A stretch of DNA of 5,148 nucleotides from Gallionella sp. GTDB taxonomy: Bacteria; Pseudomonadota; Gammaproteobacteria; Burkholderiales; Gallionellaceae. Shown here in pieces: positions 1-5,148 of this stretch. The position numbers and the translations under genes are program-made. The notes under the pieces are model-generated. The model was not told where the DNA came from and made no database searches. It saw only the letters and a program-made list of their open reading frames with translations. Position 1 is the first letter of the stretch; every line of letters starts with the position of its first letter. The DNA is taken from contig JANYHX010000148.1 of the NCBI GenBank assembly GCA_025362155.1, positions 1 to 5,148 of the forward strand, written 5' to 3'.

Positions 1-2
1 TT

Positions 3-89
3 GCAGATGCTTGGCTTTTAGCTTCTAACGTCGGCGGTGAACTTGAAAACAATAAAGTGCCCAGATTTATCTGTTCGGGTGGTATATAA
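3..89 (+). CDS. Possible C-terminal end of an unrecognised protein (5' partial)
   Basis: An open frame enters from the left edge and runs for 28 codons to a TAA at 87-89. The peptide begins ADAWLLASNVGG and ends VPRFICSGGI; I do not recognise the family. Support is positional: the stop lies 7 bases before a strong symmetric hairpin terminator, which is where the end of a plus-strand gene converging on the tRNA genes would be expected. Against it, 28 open codons can easily occur by chance (roughly one frame in four), and no start or domain is visible. It is therefore a tentative call. No signal peptide or membrane segment can be judged from so short a tail. Confidence 0.4.
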   Translation, partial: ADAWLLASNVGGELENNKVPRFICSGGI

Positions 90-96
90 AAAGTAC

Positions 97-125
97 AAAA
101 TTCCCTTATAAAATAAGGGAATTTT
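97..125. terminator. Bidirectional intrinsic terminator between convergent transcripts
   Basis: A perfect 12-base-pair inverted repeat (97-108 with 114-125) encloses a 5-base loop. Each arm has a four-base A/T end flanking a TTCCCT/AGGGAA core, so the RNA from either strand forms a hairpin ending in a run of U. It lies 5 bases beyond the CCA end of tRNA-Arg on the minus strand and 7 bases after a plus-strand stop codon. It would therefore end the tRNA transcript and any gene arriving from the left. The stem is only moderately GC-rich, so efficiency is inferred. Confidence 0.85.
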
Positions 126-130
126 GAATA

Positions 131-207
131 TGGTGCGCCCGGAGCGATTCGAACGCCCGACCCCTTGGTTCGTAGCCAAGTACTCTATCCATCTGAGCTA
201 CGGGCGC
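131..207 (-). tRNA. tRNA-Arg(ACG)
   Basis: A 77-base cloverleaf on the minus strand. The 7-bp acceptor stem pairs GCGCCCG (201-207 complement) with CGGGCGC (135-141 complement), followed by discriminator A and an encoded CCA at 131-133. The D arm has the GCTC/GAGT stem, and the anticodon stem CTTGG/CCAAG frames the loop CTACGAA. This gives anticodon ACG, normally edited to ICG by TadA so that CGU, CGC and CGA are all read. The T loop is TTCGAAT. It lies 36 bases downstream of tRNA-Ser with no convincing promoter of its own, so both are probably cut from one precursor. Confidence 0.97.
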
Positions 208-243
208 AAGTATTGTTGCTTTCGTAATGTGTAATTAGAACCT

Positions 244-337
244 TGGCGGAGAGGGAGGGATTCGAACCCTCGATACAAGTTTAAGCTCGTATGCGCCCTT
301 AGCAGGGGCGTGCCTTCGACCTCTCGGCCACCTCTCC
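244..337 (-). tRNA. tRNA-Ser(GCU)
   Basis: A 94-base class II tRNA on the minus strand. The acceptor stem is GGAGAGG/CCTCTCC, the discriminator is G as expected for serine tRNAs, and CCA is encoded at 244-246. The anticodon loop CTGCTAA gives GCU, which reads AGC and AGU. A long variable arm, the hallmark of tRNA-Ser, forms a 7-bp stem (ATACGAG with CTTGTAT) around a 6-base loop. The T arm is GAGGG-TTCGAAT-CCCTC. It follows the lysC stop codon by 44 bases and has a good promoter in that gap, so it need not depend on read-through from lysC. Confidence 0.97.
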
Positions 338-348
338 GAAGGCCGGGC

Positions 349-377
349 ATAGTAATGTAACTACCTTGAAAGGTCAA
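349..377 (-). promoter_or_regulatory. Sigma70-type promoter for the tRNA-Ser/tRNA-Arg pair
   Basis: On the minus strand a -35 box TTGACC (372-377, 5 of 6 consensus bases) is followed by a 17-base spacer and a -10 box TACTAT (349-354, 4 of 6). Transcription would begin near 342, about 5 bases before the mature tRNA-Ser 5' end. The bases just after the -10 box, GCCCGGCC, form a GC-rich discriminator. Such discriminators are typical of stable-RNA promoters under growth-rate and ppGpp (stringent) control, so the same control is inferred here. The -35 box begins only 5 bases beyond the lysC stop codon. Confidence 0.7.
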
Positions 378-381
378 ACGA

Positions 382-1614
382 TTACGCGTCTTCCTGATCC
401 AGGTCGAAGGCCTTGTGCAATACGCGCACAGCCAGCTCGAGATACTTTTCGTCAATGACCACGGAAATCTTGATTTCCGAAGTGGAAATCATCTGAATGT
501 TAATACCCTCTTCCGCCAGGGTACGAAACATCTTGCTGGCGATGCCGACGTGTGAGCGCATTCCCACCCCGACTACGGAGACCTTGGCCGCCTTGTCGTC
601 GCCGATAACTTCGCGTGCGCCGATGTGCGGCTGCACTTTGCTTTTCAGAATGTCCATCGCCTTGGCAAATTCATTGCGATGCACAGTAAAGGAAAAGTCC
701 GTGGTGCCGTCCACACCAACGTTTTGAATAATGATGTCCACGTCGATGTTGGCATCGCTGATCGGCCCGAGAATCTGGTACGCAATTCCGGGCCTGTCGG
801 GCACGCCCATCACGGTGATCTTGGCTTCGTCGCGATTAAACGCGATGCCGGAAATGATAGCTTGTTCCATTTTGTCGTTATCCTCAAAAGTAATCAGCGT
901 GCCCTCACCCTCTTCTGCAAAACTGGACAGCACGCGCAGCTTGACCTTGTATTTTCCGGCGAATTCCACCGAACGTATTTGCAACACCTTGGAGCCCAAA
1001 CTGGCCATCTCCAGCATCTCTTCAAAGGTAATAGTTTTCAGGCGACGCGCTTCGGGAACCAGGCGCGGGTCAGTGGTGTAAACGCCATCCACATCAGTAT
1101 AAATCTGGCACTCGTCGGCGCGCAACGCAGCGGCAATCGCAACCCCCGTGGTATCCGAACCGCCGCGACCCAGCGTAGTAATATTGCCGTTTTCATCCAC
1201 GCCCTGAAACCCCGCCACCACCACCACATAGTCGTTAGCCAGATCGGCGCGGATGTATTGCTCATCAATGGAAACAATCCGTGCCTTGGTAAAAGCGCTG
1301 TCGGTCAGGATTTTGACCTGCGCCCCGGTGTAACTTTTGGCATTCAATCCCTGTTCCTTCAAAGCCATTGCCAGCAGGCCGATAGTCACTTGTTCGCCGG
1401 TAGAGATAATCACATCCAGCTCTCGTGGGTCGGGATGTTTCTGGATTTCATGGGCAAGGCTAATCAAGCGGTTGGTCTCGCCGCTCATTGCGGAAACCAC
1501 CACTACCACCTGATGCCCTTTAGCTTTGAATTTCGCGACGCGACGCGCCACGTTTTTGATGCGTTCCGGACTACCTACCGATGTACCGCCATATTTCTGT
1601 ACGATCAATGCCAC
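382..1614 (-). CDS. lysC: Aspartate kinase (aspartokinase), class with two ACT domains
   Basis: Phosphorylates L-aspartate with ATP to 4-aspartyl phosphate, the cytoplasmic entry step to lysine, threonine, methionine and diaminopimelate. The 410 residues are full length for the family. The kinase domain (about 1-245) shows KYGGTSVG at 7-14, STGEQ at 71-75, GRGGSD at 149-154 and TDVDGVYTTDPR at 173-184. Two ACT domains follow (about 266-330 and 345-410); QMISTSEIKIS at 374-384 is the usual effector-binding segment, so feedback inhibition by lysine and/or threonine is inferred. The start is GTG. An in-frame TAA, which is the waaC stop, lies 13 codons upstream and no other start codon lies between, so the start is well fixed even though no close Shine-Dalgarno is visible. 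The 39-base gap to waaC suggests co-transcription and leaves no room for a lysine riboswitch. An internal start may yield a second subunit. Confidence 0.97.
   Translation of the reverse strand: MALIVQKYGGTSVGSPERIKNVARRVAKFKAKGHQVVVVVSAMSGETNRLISLAHEIQKHPDPRELDVIISTGEQVTIGLLAMALKEQGLNAKSYTGAQVKILTDSAFTKARIVSIDEQYIRADLANDYVVVVAGFQGVDENGNITTLGRGGSDTTGVAIAAALRADECQIYTDVDGVYTTDPRLVPEARRLKTITFEEMLEMASLGSKVLQIRSVEFAGKYKVKLRVLSSFAEEGEGTLITFEDNDKMEQAIISGIAFNRDEAKITVMGVPDRPGIAYQILGPISDANIDVDIIIQNVGVDGTTDFSFTVHRNEFAKAMDILKSKVQPHIGAREVIGDDKAAKVSVVGVGMRSHVGIASKMFRTLAEEGINIQMISTSEIKISVVIDEKYLELAVRVLHKAFDLDQEDA
868..885 (-). promoter_or_regulatory. Internal ribosome binding site and ATG in lysC (possible beta subunit start)
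   Basis: Codon 249 of lysC is ATG (868-870), preceded on the minus strand by GAGGA at 881-885 with a 10-base gap. Translation from here would give a 162-residue protein made only of the two ACT domains, beginning MEQAIISGIAF. In Corynebacterium and Bacillus the aspartokinase beta subunit is made from an in-frame internal start at the equivalent place, just ahead of the first ACT domain, giving an alpha2beta2 enzyme. The Shine-Dalgarno here is better than any seen before the main GTG start. Use of this start is inferred. Confidence 0.55.
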
Positions 1615-1653
1615 GATGTTTGCTATGCCCGACCTTAAAAAGTGAGCGCGATT

Positions 1654-2718
1654 TTAGCGTAACTGGCTATAAAAAACGAGGCAATGTTGATACACCTGCT
1701 GCGCGGTCATCGCCTCTTGGCACGGCGGAACGCCCACTTCATTCAAAATTGGACAATCACGCTTAAAGCACGGCGAGCACGCTACGCCGCTGGTAATGTG
1801 TAAGCAACGCTTGCCAAGTATGCCGCTGTAATTTGGTGAAGTGGGCCCATGCAGCATCACGCCGGGAACATCCAGCGCCGCCGCCAAATGCCCGACCCCG
1901 CTTTCCACACTGACGAATCCACGGGCGCGCAACAGAACATTCATCAACTCCGTCAGCGATAACTTGGGCAACACCTGTGCATGTTCCCCGCCAGCAATTT
2001 GCAATCGAGTAGCGCGTTGGTATTCTTCTTCATTTCCCCATGGCAATAAACAACGCACACCCCGCTGGGACAACATGCGTATCAACTCCACCCAAGCAGA
2101 CTCCGGCCAATATTTACTGTTCCAGGTTGTACCATGCAGCAGCACGATATACGGCTCGTTGGTCATCGCAGTGAGCGCAGCTGCAGAATTACTTTGCATG
2201 CTCTCATGACGAAATCTATCCAAGCCGAAATCCACGGTACTTTCATTAAGGCTGCTTGTTATATCAGCAGAGAAAATCTTTGCGATCAATTGCCGATTTT
2301 TTTCTATGACATGCAAGCCTTTTTGAACGTCTGCGCTTTTTGTGTAAAACCACGCTGTCACAGGCTCCCGCGCTGTATCGGCAGCAAAGCCAAATACCGC
2401 AACTCCCGCCAGCCTCGATAACAAAGCGCTTTTAAGTAAGCCCTGAGCATCCAGAACAATATCGTAATTTTCCGCGTGCAGTTGTCGCCGCAATTTACTT
2501 AACAGCGCGGGTATTTTCCACCAGGTTTTTTTATGGGCTCGCAGCGGAACAGTAATAACCTTGCTAATCGCCGAATGCCACGTGGCCACCTCGGCAAAAG
2601 CGGGCTCAACCAGCCAGTGAATCTCTGCGGTAGGAAAATGCCGACGCAAATCACTCACCGCAGGAAACATGTGCAAAATGTCACCCAGCGAAGATAGCTT
2701 TACGACAAGAATTTTCAT
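1654..2718 (-). CDS. waaC: Lipopolysaccharide heptosyltransferase I (GT9 family)
   Basis: Transfers the first L-glycero-D-manno-heptose from ADP-heptose to Kdo2-lipid A at the inner face of the cytoplasmic membrane. The 354 residues align from memory along most of E. coli WaaC: KLSSLGDILH at 7-16 with the presumed catalytic base Asp13, VLDAQGLLKSALL at 88-100, TAREP at 115-119, the SKYWPE segment with Lys202 matching the phosphate-binding Lys, and LPWGNEEE at 225-232. The C-terminal donor site reads SVESGVGHLAAAL (270-282), where the E. coli enzyme has SVDTGLSHL, so Asp is replaced by Glu272. After it comes a cysteine cluster (C314, C317, C322, C334) resembling that of WaaF rather than E. coli WaaC. 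No membrane segment is visible. The ATG lacks a clear ribosome binding site. It lies 57 bases after prfB and 39 before lysC. A WaaF-like or other GT9 role is less likely, given the N-terminal match. Confidence 0.88.
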   Translation of the reverse strand: MKILVVKLSSLGDILHMFPAVSDLRRHFPTAEIHWLVEPAFAEVATWHSAISKVITVPLRAHKKTWWKIPALLSKLRRQLHAENYDIVLDAQGLLKSALLSRLAGVAVFGFAADTAREPVTAWFYTKSADVQKGLHVIEKNRQLIAKIFSADITSSLNESTVDFGLDRFRHESMQSNSAAALTAMTNEPYIVLLHGTTWNSKYWPESAWVELIRMLSQRGVRCLLPWGNEEEYQRATRLQIAGGEHAQVLPKLSLTELMNVLLRARGFVSVESGVGHLAAALDVPGVMLHGPTSPNYSGILGKRCLHITSGVACSPCFKRDCPILNEVGVPPCQEAMTAQQVYQHCLVFYSQLR

Positions 2719-2775
2719 TTTATGGTGGTATGGAGGTTTGCTGAAATCGTACGATATAAAAGTTGATGTGCGATC

Positions 2776-3880
2776 TTAAACCCCTTGCTTTAAGCTTGCC
2801 GAGATGAAATTGTCGAGATCGCCATCCAGCACCCCTTGGGTATTGCCGACTTCATAATTGGTGCGCAAATCCTTGATGCGGGATTGATCCAGCACATAGC
2901 TGCGTATCTGGTGCCCCCAGCCGATGTCCGATTTTCCGTCTTCCAGCACTTGCTTCTCGGCATTGCGTTTGCGCAGCTCTTCTTCATACAGCCGCGATTT
3001 CAACATCGCCATCGCTTCGGCGCGGTTGCGGTGTTGCGAGCGGTCGCCCTGGCATTGCACCACGATGTTAGTCGGCAAGTGGGTGATGCGCACTGCCGAG
3101 TCAGTCTTATTGATGTGCTGTCCACCCGCACCGCTGGCGCGATAGGTGTCCACGCGCAGGTCGGCGGGATTGATCTCGACTTCGATGGAGTCGTCCACTT
3201 CTGGATACACAAACACACTGGAGAATGAGGTGTGGCGGCGGTTACCGGAATCGAACGGGGATTTGCGCACCAGCCTGTGCACACCCGTCTCGGTGCGCAG
3301 GTGGCCGTAGGCGTAATCGCCGATCACCTTGAGCGACGCGCCCTTGATGCCCGCGACTTCGCCGTCGGATTGTTCCAGCACTTCGACCTGAAAGCCTTTG
3401 CGTTCGCAATAGCGCAAATACATGCGAAGCAGCATGGATGCCCAGTCCTGCGCTTCAGTGCCGCCGGAGCCGGACTGGATGTCGACAAAGCAATTATTTG
3501 GGTCCATAGGATGGGCAAACATGCGGCGGAATTCCATCGCCGCGACGCGCTGCTCAATGTCCTGAATATCGACGGCGGTGCCGTTCAGACTTTCGTCATC
3601 ATTTTCCGCTTTCGCCATTTCAAACAGCTCTGCGGCGTCGGAAAGATTTTGCTGGATTTGCTTGAGGCCAAGCACCACCCCTTCCAGCATCTTGCGTTCG
3701 CGTCCCAGCTCCTGAGCGCGCTTGGCATCCTGCCAGATGGCCGGATTTTCGGCGAGTTCGCTGACTTCGACTAAGCGTTCCTGCTTGGCATCGAAGTCAA
3801 AGATACCTCCGTAATTCTGCGCTGCGTAGGGCCAGGTCTTGCAACTGATTAGAGAGGGCGTTGAGCTGTTCGGCTTCCAT
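2776..3880 (-). CDS. prfB: Peptide chain release factor 2, with programmed +1 frameshift
   Basis: Recognises UGA and UAA in the ribosomal A site and triggers release of the finished peptide. Translation starts at ATG 3878-3880, the only ATG in the first segment, with an in-frame TAG four codons upstream. It reads 27 codons (3880 to 3800) to UGA at 3797-3799, then shifts +1 and continues from GAC (3796-3798) to TAA at 2776-2778. The product is 367 residues, against 365 in E. coli. In this numbering the stop-codon recognition tripeptide SPF is at 207-209 and the catalytic GGQ at 252-254. The residue six before the GGQ Gln is Ala, as in most bacteria, not the Thr of E. coli K-12. An ATG at 3690 opens a 304-codon frame that would lack part of domain 1 and is not the real start. 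prfB follows recJ, as in E. coli, but a repeat-rich 227-base gap separates them. Confidence 0.97.
3796..3811 (-). promoter_or_regulatory. prfB +1 frameshift signal autoregulating RF2
   Basis: The minus strand reads CGG AGG TAT CTT TGA C. The GGAGG acts as an internal Shine-Dalgarno three bases before the slippery CTT, followed by an in-frame UGA and C, a poor termination context. Base for base this is nearly the E. coli prfB signal. In the known mechanism, low RF2 makes the ribosome pause at UGA and slip from CUU to UUU, giving full-length RF2; high RF2 terminates after 27 residues. This is a regulated recoding site, not a sequencing error or pseudogene. Confidence 0.96.
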
Positions 3881-3908
3881 ATGTTGTCGCTAGATTTTAA
3901 AGAGCGCG

Positions 3909-3914
3909 ATTATA
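3909..3914 (-). promoter_or_regulatory. Candidate -10 box of a prfB promoter
   Basis: The minus strand has a perfect TATAAT ending 28 bases before the prfB ATG, which would give a leader of about 21 bases. No acceptable -35 box exists at 16-18 bases upstream: that stretch is occupied by a REP-like hairpin (CCTTCG at the 17-base position). There is no extended -10 TG either. The promoter may be weak or activator-dependent, or the box may be fortuitous. A strong ribosome binding site is not seen before the ATG. Confidence 0.4.
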
Positions 3915-3917
3915 CCT

Positions 3918-3939
3918 GTCCTGAGCCTGGCCGAAGGGC
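3918..3939. repeat. REP-like short palindromic element
   Basis: The 22 bases GTCCT...AGGGC, with the core GAGCCTGGCCGA, can fold so that the ends pair (GTCCT with AGGGC, one G-T pair). The core CCTGAGCCTG-x-CGAAGG is, from memory, a common intergenic repeat of environmental proteobacteria, probably of the REP type mobilised by RAYT (TnpA-REP) transposases. Only one copy is present in this window, so repeat status depends on family resemblance. It directly abuts the prfB -10 box on the upstream side. Confidence 0.5.
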
Positions 3940-3971
3940 CTGCCCCAGTATCGCGACACGAAAAATATACA

Positions 3972-4063
3972 TCCCCTCCCCTTCAAGGGGAGGGCTAGGG
4001 TGGGGATGGGTTGCCTTGCCGTGACCCATCCCCCTCCCCACCTCCCCCTTGAAGGGGGAGGAG
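3972..4063. repeat. Paired inverted repeat, two copies of a GC-rich palindromic unit
   Basis: Two related units of about 40 bases face each other. Each has its own small palindrome: 3974-3981 pairs with 3987-3994 around TTCAA, and 4041-4048 with 4054-4061 around TTGAA. The inner flanks, 4002-4011 and 4024-4033, form a perfect 10-bp stem (GGGGATGGGT with its complement) around a 12-base loop. The whole can fold as a cloverleaf-like structure. It has no U-run, so it is not a standard terminator. No coding capacity and no clear target-site duplication are visible. The layout suggests a non-autonomous mobile repeat (MITE- or REP-doublet-like) inserted between recJ and prfB. The rest of the 227-base gap, including 4064-4107, shows nothing more. 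Confidence 0.75.
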
Positions 4064-4107
4064 TTTCAGGTGCACTACTTGCCTGCCGATGTTCCCGATT
4101 TTATGTG

Positions 4108-5148
4108 TCACGATACTAGGTTCCCTGAACCCACATCCTGCCAATGACGAACAATAAGTTGCACGCTCTGCGTGCCGTTGTATTCATTAATGCTCAGGCT
4201 GTATACCGCATGAATGTTATCCGGCAGCGGTTCTGCATGGCCGAACAATATCGCCTCGCATAGCTTGCCCTGTTTGAGCAAACGCAACTTGAGATGCTTT
4301 TCGCCTACCACGCGCTGATTCTGTACGACAAAATCATCACTGAATTGCGGGGTGGAAAAACCTTGTCCCCATACCTGCGCATCCAATGTCCTGGCAACAT
4401 CAAGGTTCATTTCGTCTATAGCCAATCCACCATCCGTTTCAATGCGTTGCGCCAGATCGTCAGCAGTGAGCAATTCGCCACACACCTTTTCAAAGGCTGC
4501 AACAAAATCATCAAAGTCTGCTTGGGCAATGCTCAAGCCTGCCGCAGCCGCATGACCGCCAAATTTTTGAATCAGTTTTGGATGACGTTTGCTGACCAAA
4601 TCCAGCGCATCACGCAGATGTAATCCGGCAATGGAGCGTCCCGAGCCTTTTAATTCTCCGCTGTTGGAGCACGCGAAAGCGATGGTCGGACGGTGAAACT
4701 TATCCTTAAGGCGCGAAGCAAGGATGCCTATCACACCTTGATGCCAGGATTCGTCGAACAGAACGAGGCTGAAGTTATCCGATGGGTCAATAGTCTCCAG
4801 TGCCGCGAGCGCACTATCCTGCATATCTGTTTCAATGCTGCGCCGTTCGCGGTTGAGCGCGTCCAGTTTTGCGGCAATCTGCATGGCGATTGCGGCGTCA
4901 TCAGTCAACAAACAATTGATACCCAGGCTCATGTCGTCCAGCCTGCCCGCCGCATTCAGGCGCGGTCCGACAGTAAAACCCAAGTCCATGCTAGAAACTC
5001 GCGCCGGATCTTTTTTTGCCACTTGCAACAGCGCCTTGATGCCCGCACAGGCTCGGCCGGAACGGATGCGCTGTAGGCCTTGCTGCACCAGAATGCGATT
5101 GTTTTGATCCAGCTTCACTACATCGGCGACGGTTCCCAGTGCAACCAG
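4108..5148 (-). CDS. recJ: Single-stranded-DNA-specific 5'-3' exonuclease RecJ (5' partial)
   Basis: Degrades single-stranded DNA 5' to 3' in RecF-pathway recombination, mismatch repair and base-excision repair. The window holds the last 346 residues; the N-terminal 200 or so, with the DHH metal-binding motifs, lie beyond 5148. Numbering from the first visible codon, LVALGTVADVVKL is at 1-13, GPRLNAAGRL at 61-70, WHQGVIGILASRL at 135-147, GSGRS at 168-172 and GGHAAAAG at 197-204; the last two belong to the DHHA1 domain. The C-terminal OB-fold includes the NEYNGTQSVQL segment near 321-331. The frame stays open to the window edge, so the GTG at 5118 is an internal valine and not a start. The stop is TGA at 4108-4110. 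prfB follows, as in the E. coli recJ-prfB-lysS order, but the inserted repeats may uncouple the two. Confidence 0.96.
   Translation of the reverse strand: MVALGTVADVVKLDQNNRILVQQGLQRIRSGRACAGIKALLQVAKKDPARVSSMDLGFTVGPRLNAAGRLDDMSLGINCLLTDDAAIAMQIAAKLDALNRERRSIETDMQDSALAALETIDPSDNFSLVLFDESWHQGVIGILASRLKDKFHRPTIAFACSNSGELKGSGRSIAGLHLRDALDLVSKRHPKLIQKFGGHAAAAGLSIAQADFDDFVAAFEKVCGELLTADDLAQRIETDGGLAIDEMNLDVARTLDAQVWGQGFSTPQFSDDFVVQNQRVVGEKHLKLRLLKQGKLCEAILFGHAEPLPDNIHAVYSLSINEYNGTQSVQLIVRHWQDVGSGNLVS

Noticed and set aside
625..1638. 337-codon open frame on the plus strand opposite lysC
   Set aside because: It is antisense to a clearly real aspartokinase gene, has a low-complexity His/Gln/Arg-rich translation with no recognisable domain, and is explained by the codon bias of lysC leaving the complementary frame free of stops.
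1615..1653. Lysine riboswitch ahead of lysC
   Set aside because: Only 39 bases separate the waaC stop from the lysC start, far too short for the aptamer, and no hairpin with a U-run is present.
2731..2737. GGAGGT on the plus strand between prfB and waaC
   Set aside because: It resembles a ribosome binding site, but no plus-strand start codon with a meaningful frame follows at proper spacing.
2746..2755. Perfect 10-base palindrome ATCGTACGAT upstream of waaC
   Set aside because: About five such palindromes are expected by chance in a window of this size, and no second copy or known operator matches it.
2776..3690. prfB as a 304-residue gene starting at 3690, or as a frameshifted pseudogene
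   Set aside because: The upstream 27 codons, CTT-TGA-C slip site and internal Shine-Dalgarno match the known RF2 recoding signal and restore a full-length protein.
3232..3774. 180-codon plus-strand open frame opposite prfB
   Set aside because: It is a shadow of the prfB coding frame; no family, start signal or independent context supports it.
3839..4024. 61-codon plus-strand open frame across the recJ-prfB gap
   Set aside because: It runs through the prfB start, its promoter region and the palindromic repeats, and its translation merely reads the repeat sequence.
3972..4063. CRISPR array or Rho-independent terminator for recJ
   Set aside because: There are only two units, in inverted rather than direct orientation, with no spacer pattern; the hairpins are not followed by a T-run on either strand.

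Overview
The window comes from a Gram-negative proteobacterium, most likely a betaproteobacterium of the Nitrosomonadales/Gallionellaceae type. This is inferred from the protein flavour of LysC, WaaC, RF2 and RecJ, from the presence of an LPS inner-core heptosyltransferase, and from GC-rich intergenic repeats. No sequence search was run. Almost everything is housekeeping and lies on the minus strand, so transcription runs from high to low coordinates: recJ (5' end outside the window), prfB, waaC, lysC, tRNA-Ser(GCU), tRNA-Arg(ACG). A short open frame at the left edge may be the C-terminus of a convergent plus-strand gene. It ends just before a strong symmetric hairpin that can terminate transcription from both sides.

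Region by region: 1-125 holds the possible plus-strand gene end and the shared terminator. 131-337 holds two complete tRNA genes with encoded CCA, preceded by a good sigma70-type promoter (349-377) with a GC-rich discriminator. 382-1614 is aspartate kinase, with a GTG start and a well-placed internal ribosome binding site and ATG that could make a separate regulatory subunit. 1654-2718 is heptosyltransferase I with an unusual Glu in the ADP-heptose site and a four-cysteine C-terminal motif. 2776-3880 is peptide chain release factor 2, intact only when the programmed +1 frameshift at an in-frame UGA is taken into account. 3881-4107 is non-coding and carries a prfB -10 box, a REP-like hairpin and a large paired inverted repeat. 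4108-5148 is the C-terminal 346 residues of the RecJ single-strand exonuclease.

Functionally the genes are a mosaic: DNA repair (recJ), translation termination (prfB), LPS core synthesis (waaC), the first step of the aspartate amino-acid family (lysC) and decoding of Arg and Ser codons. recJ-prfB is a conserved pair also seen in E. coli, where lysS follows; here waaC and lysC follow instead. waaC and lysC are only 39 bases apart, share a reading frame and may be co-transcribed. I found no mobile element with a transposase, no CRISPR array, and nothing that looks like an undescribed defence or biosynthetic system. The points most worth a second look are the internal lysC start, the WaaC variant and the repeat cluster between recJ and prfB.
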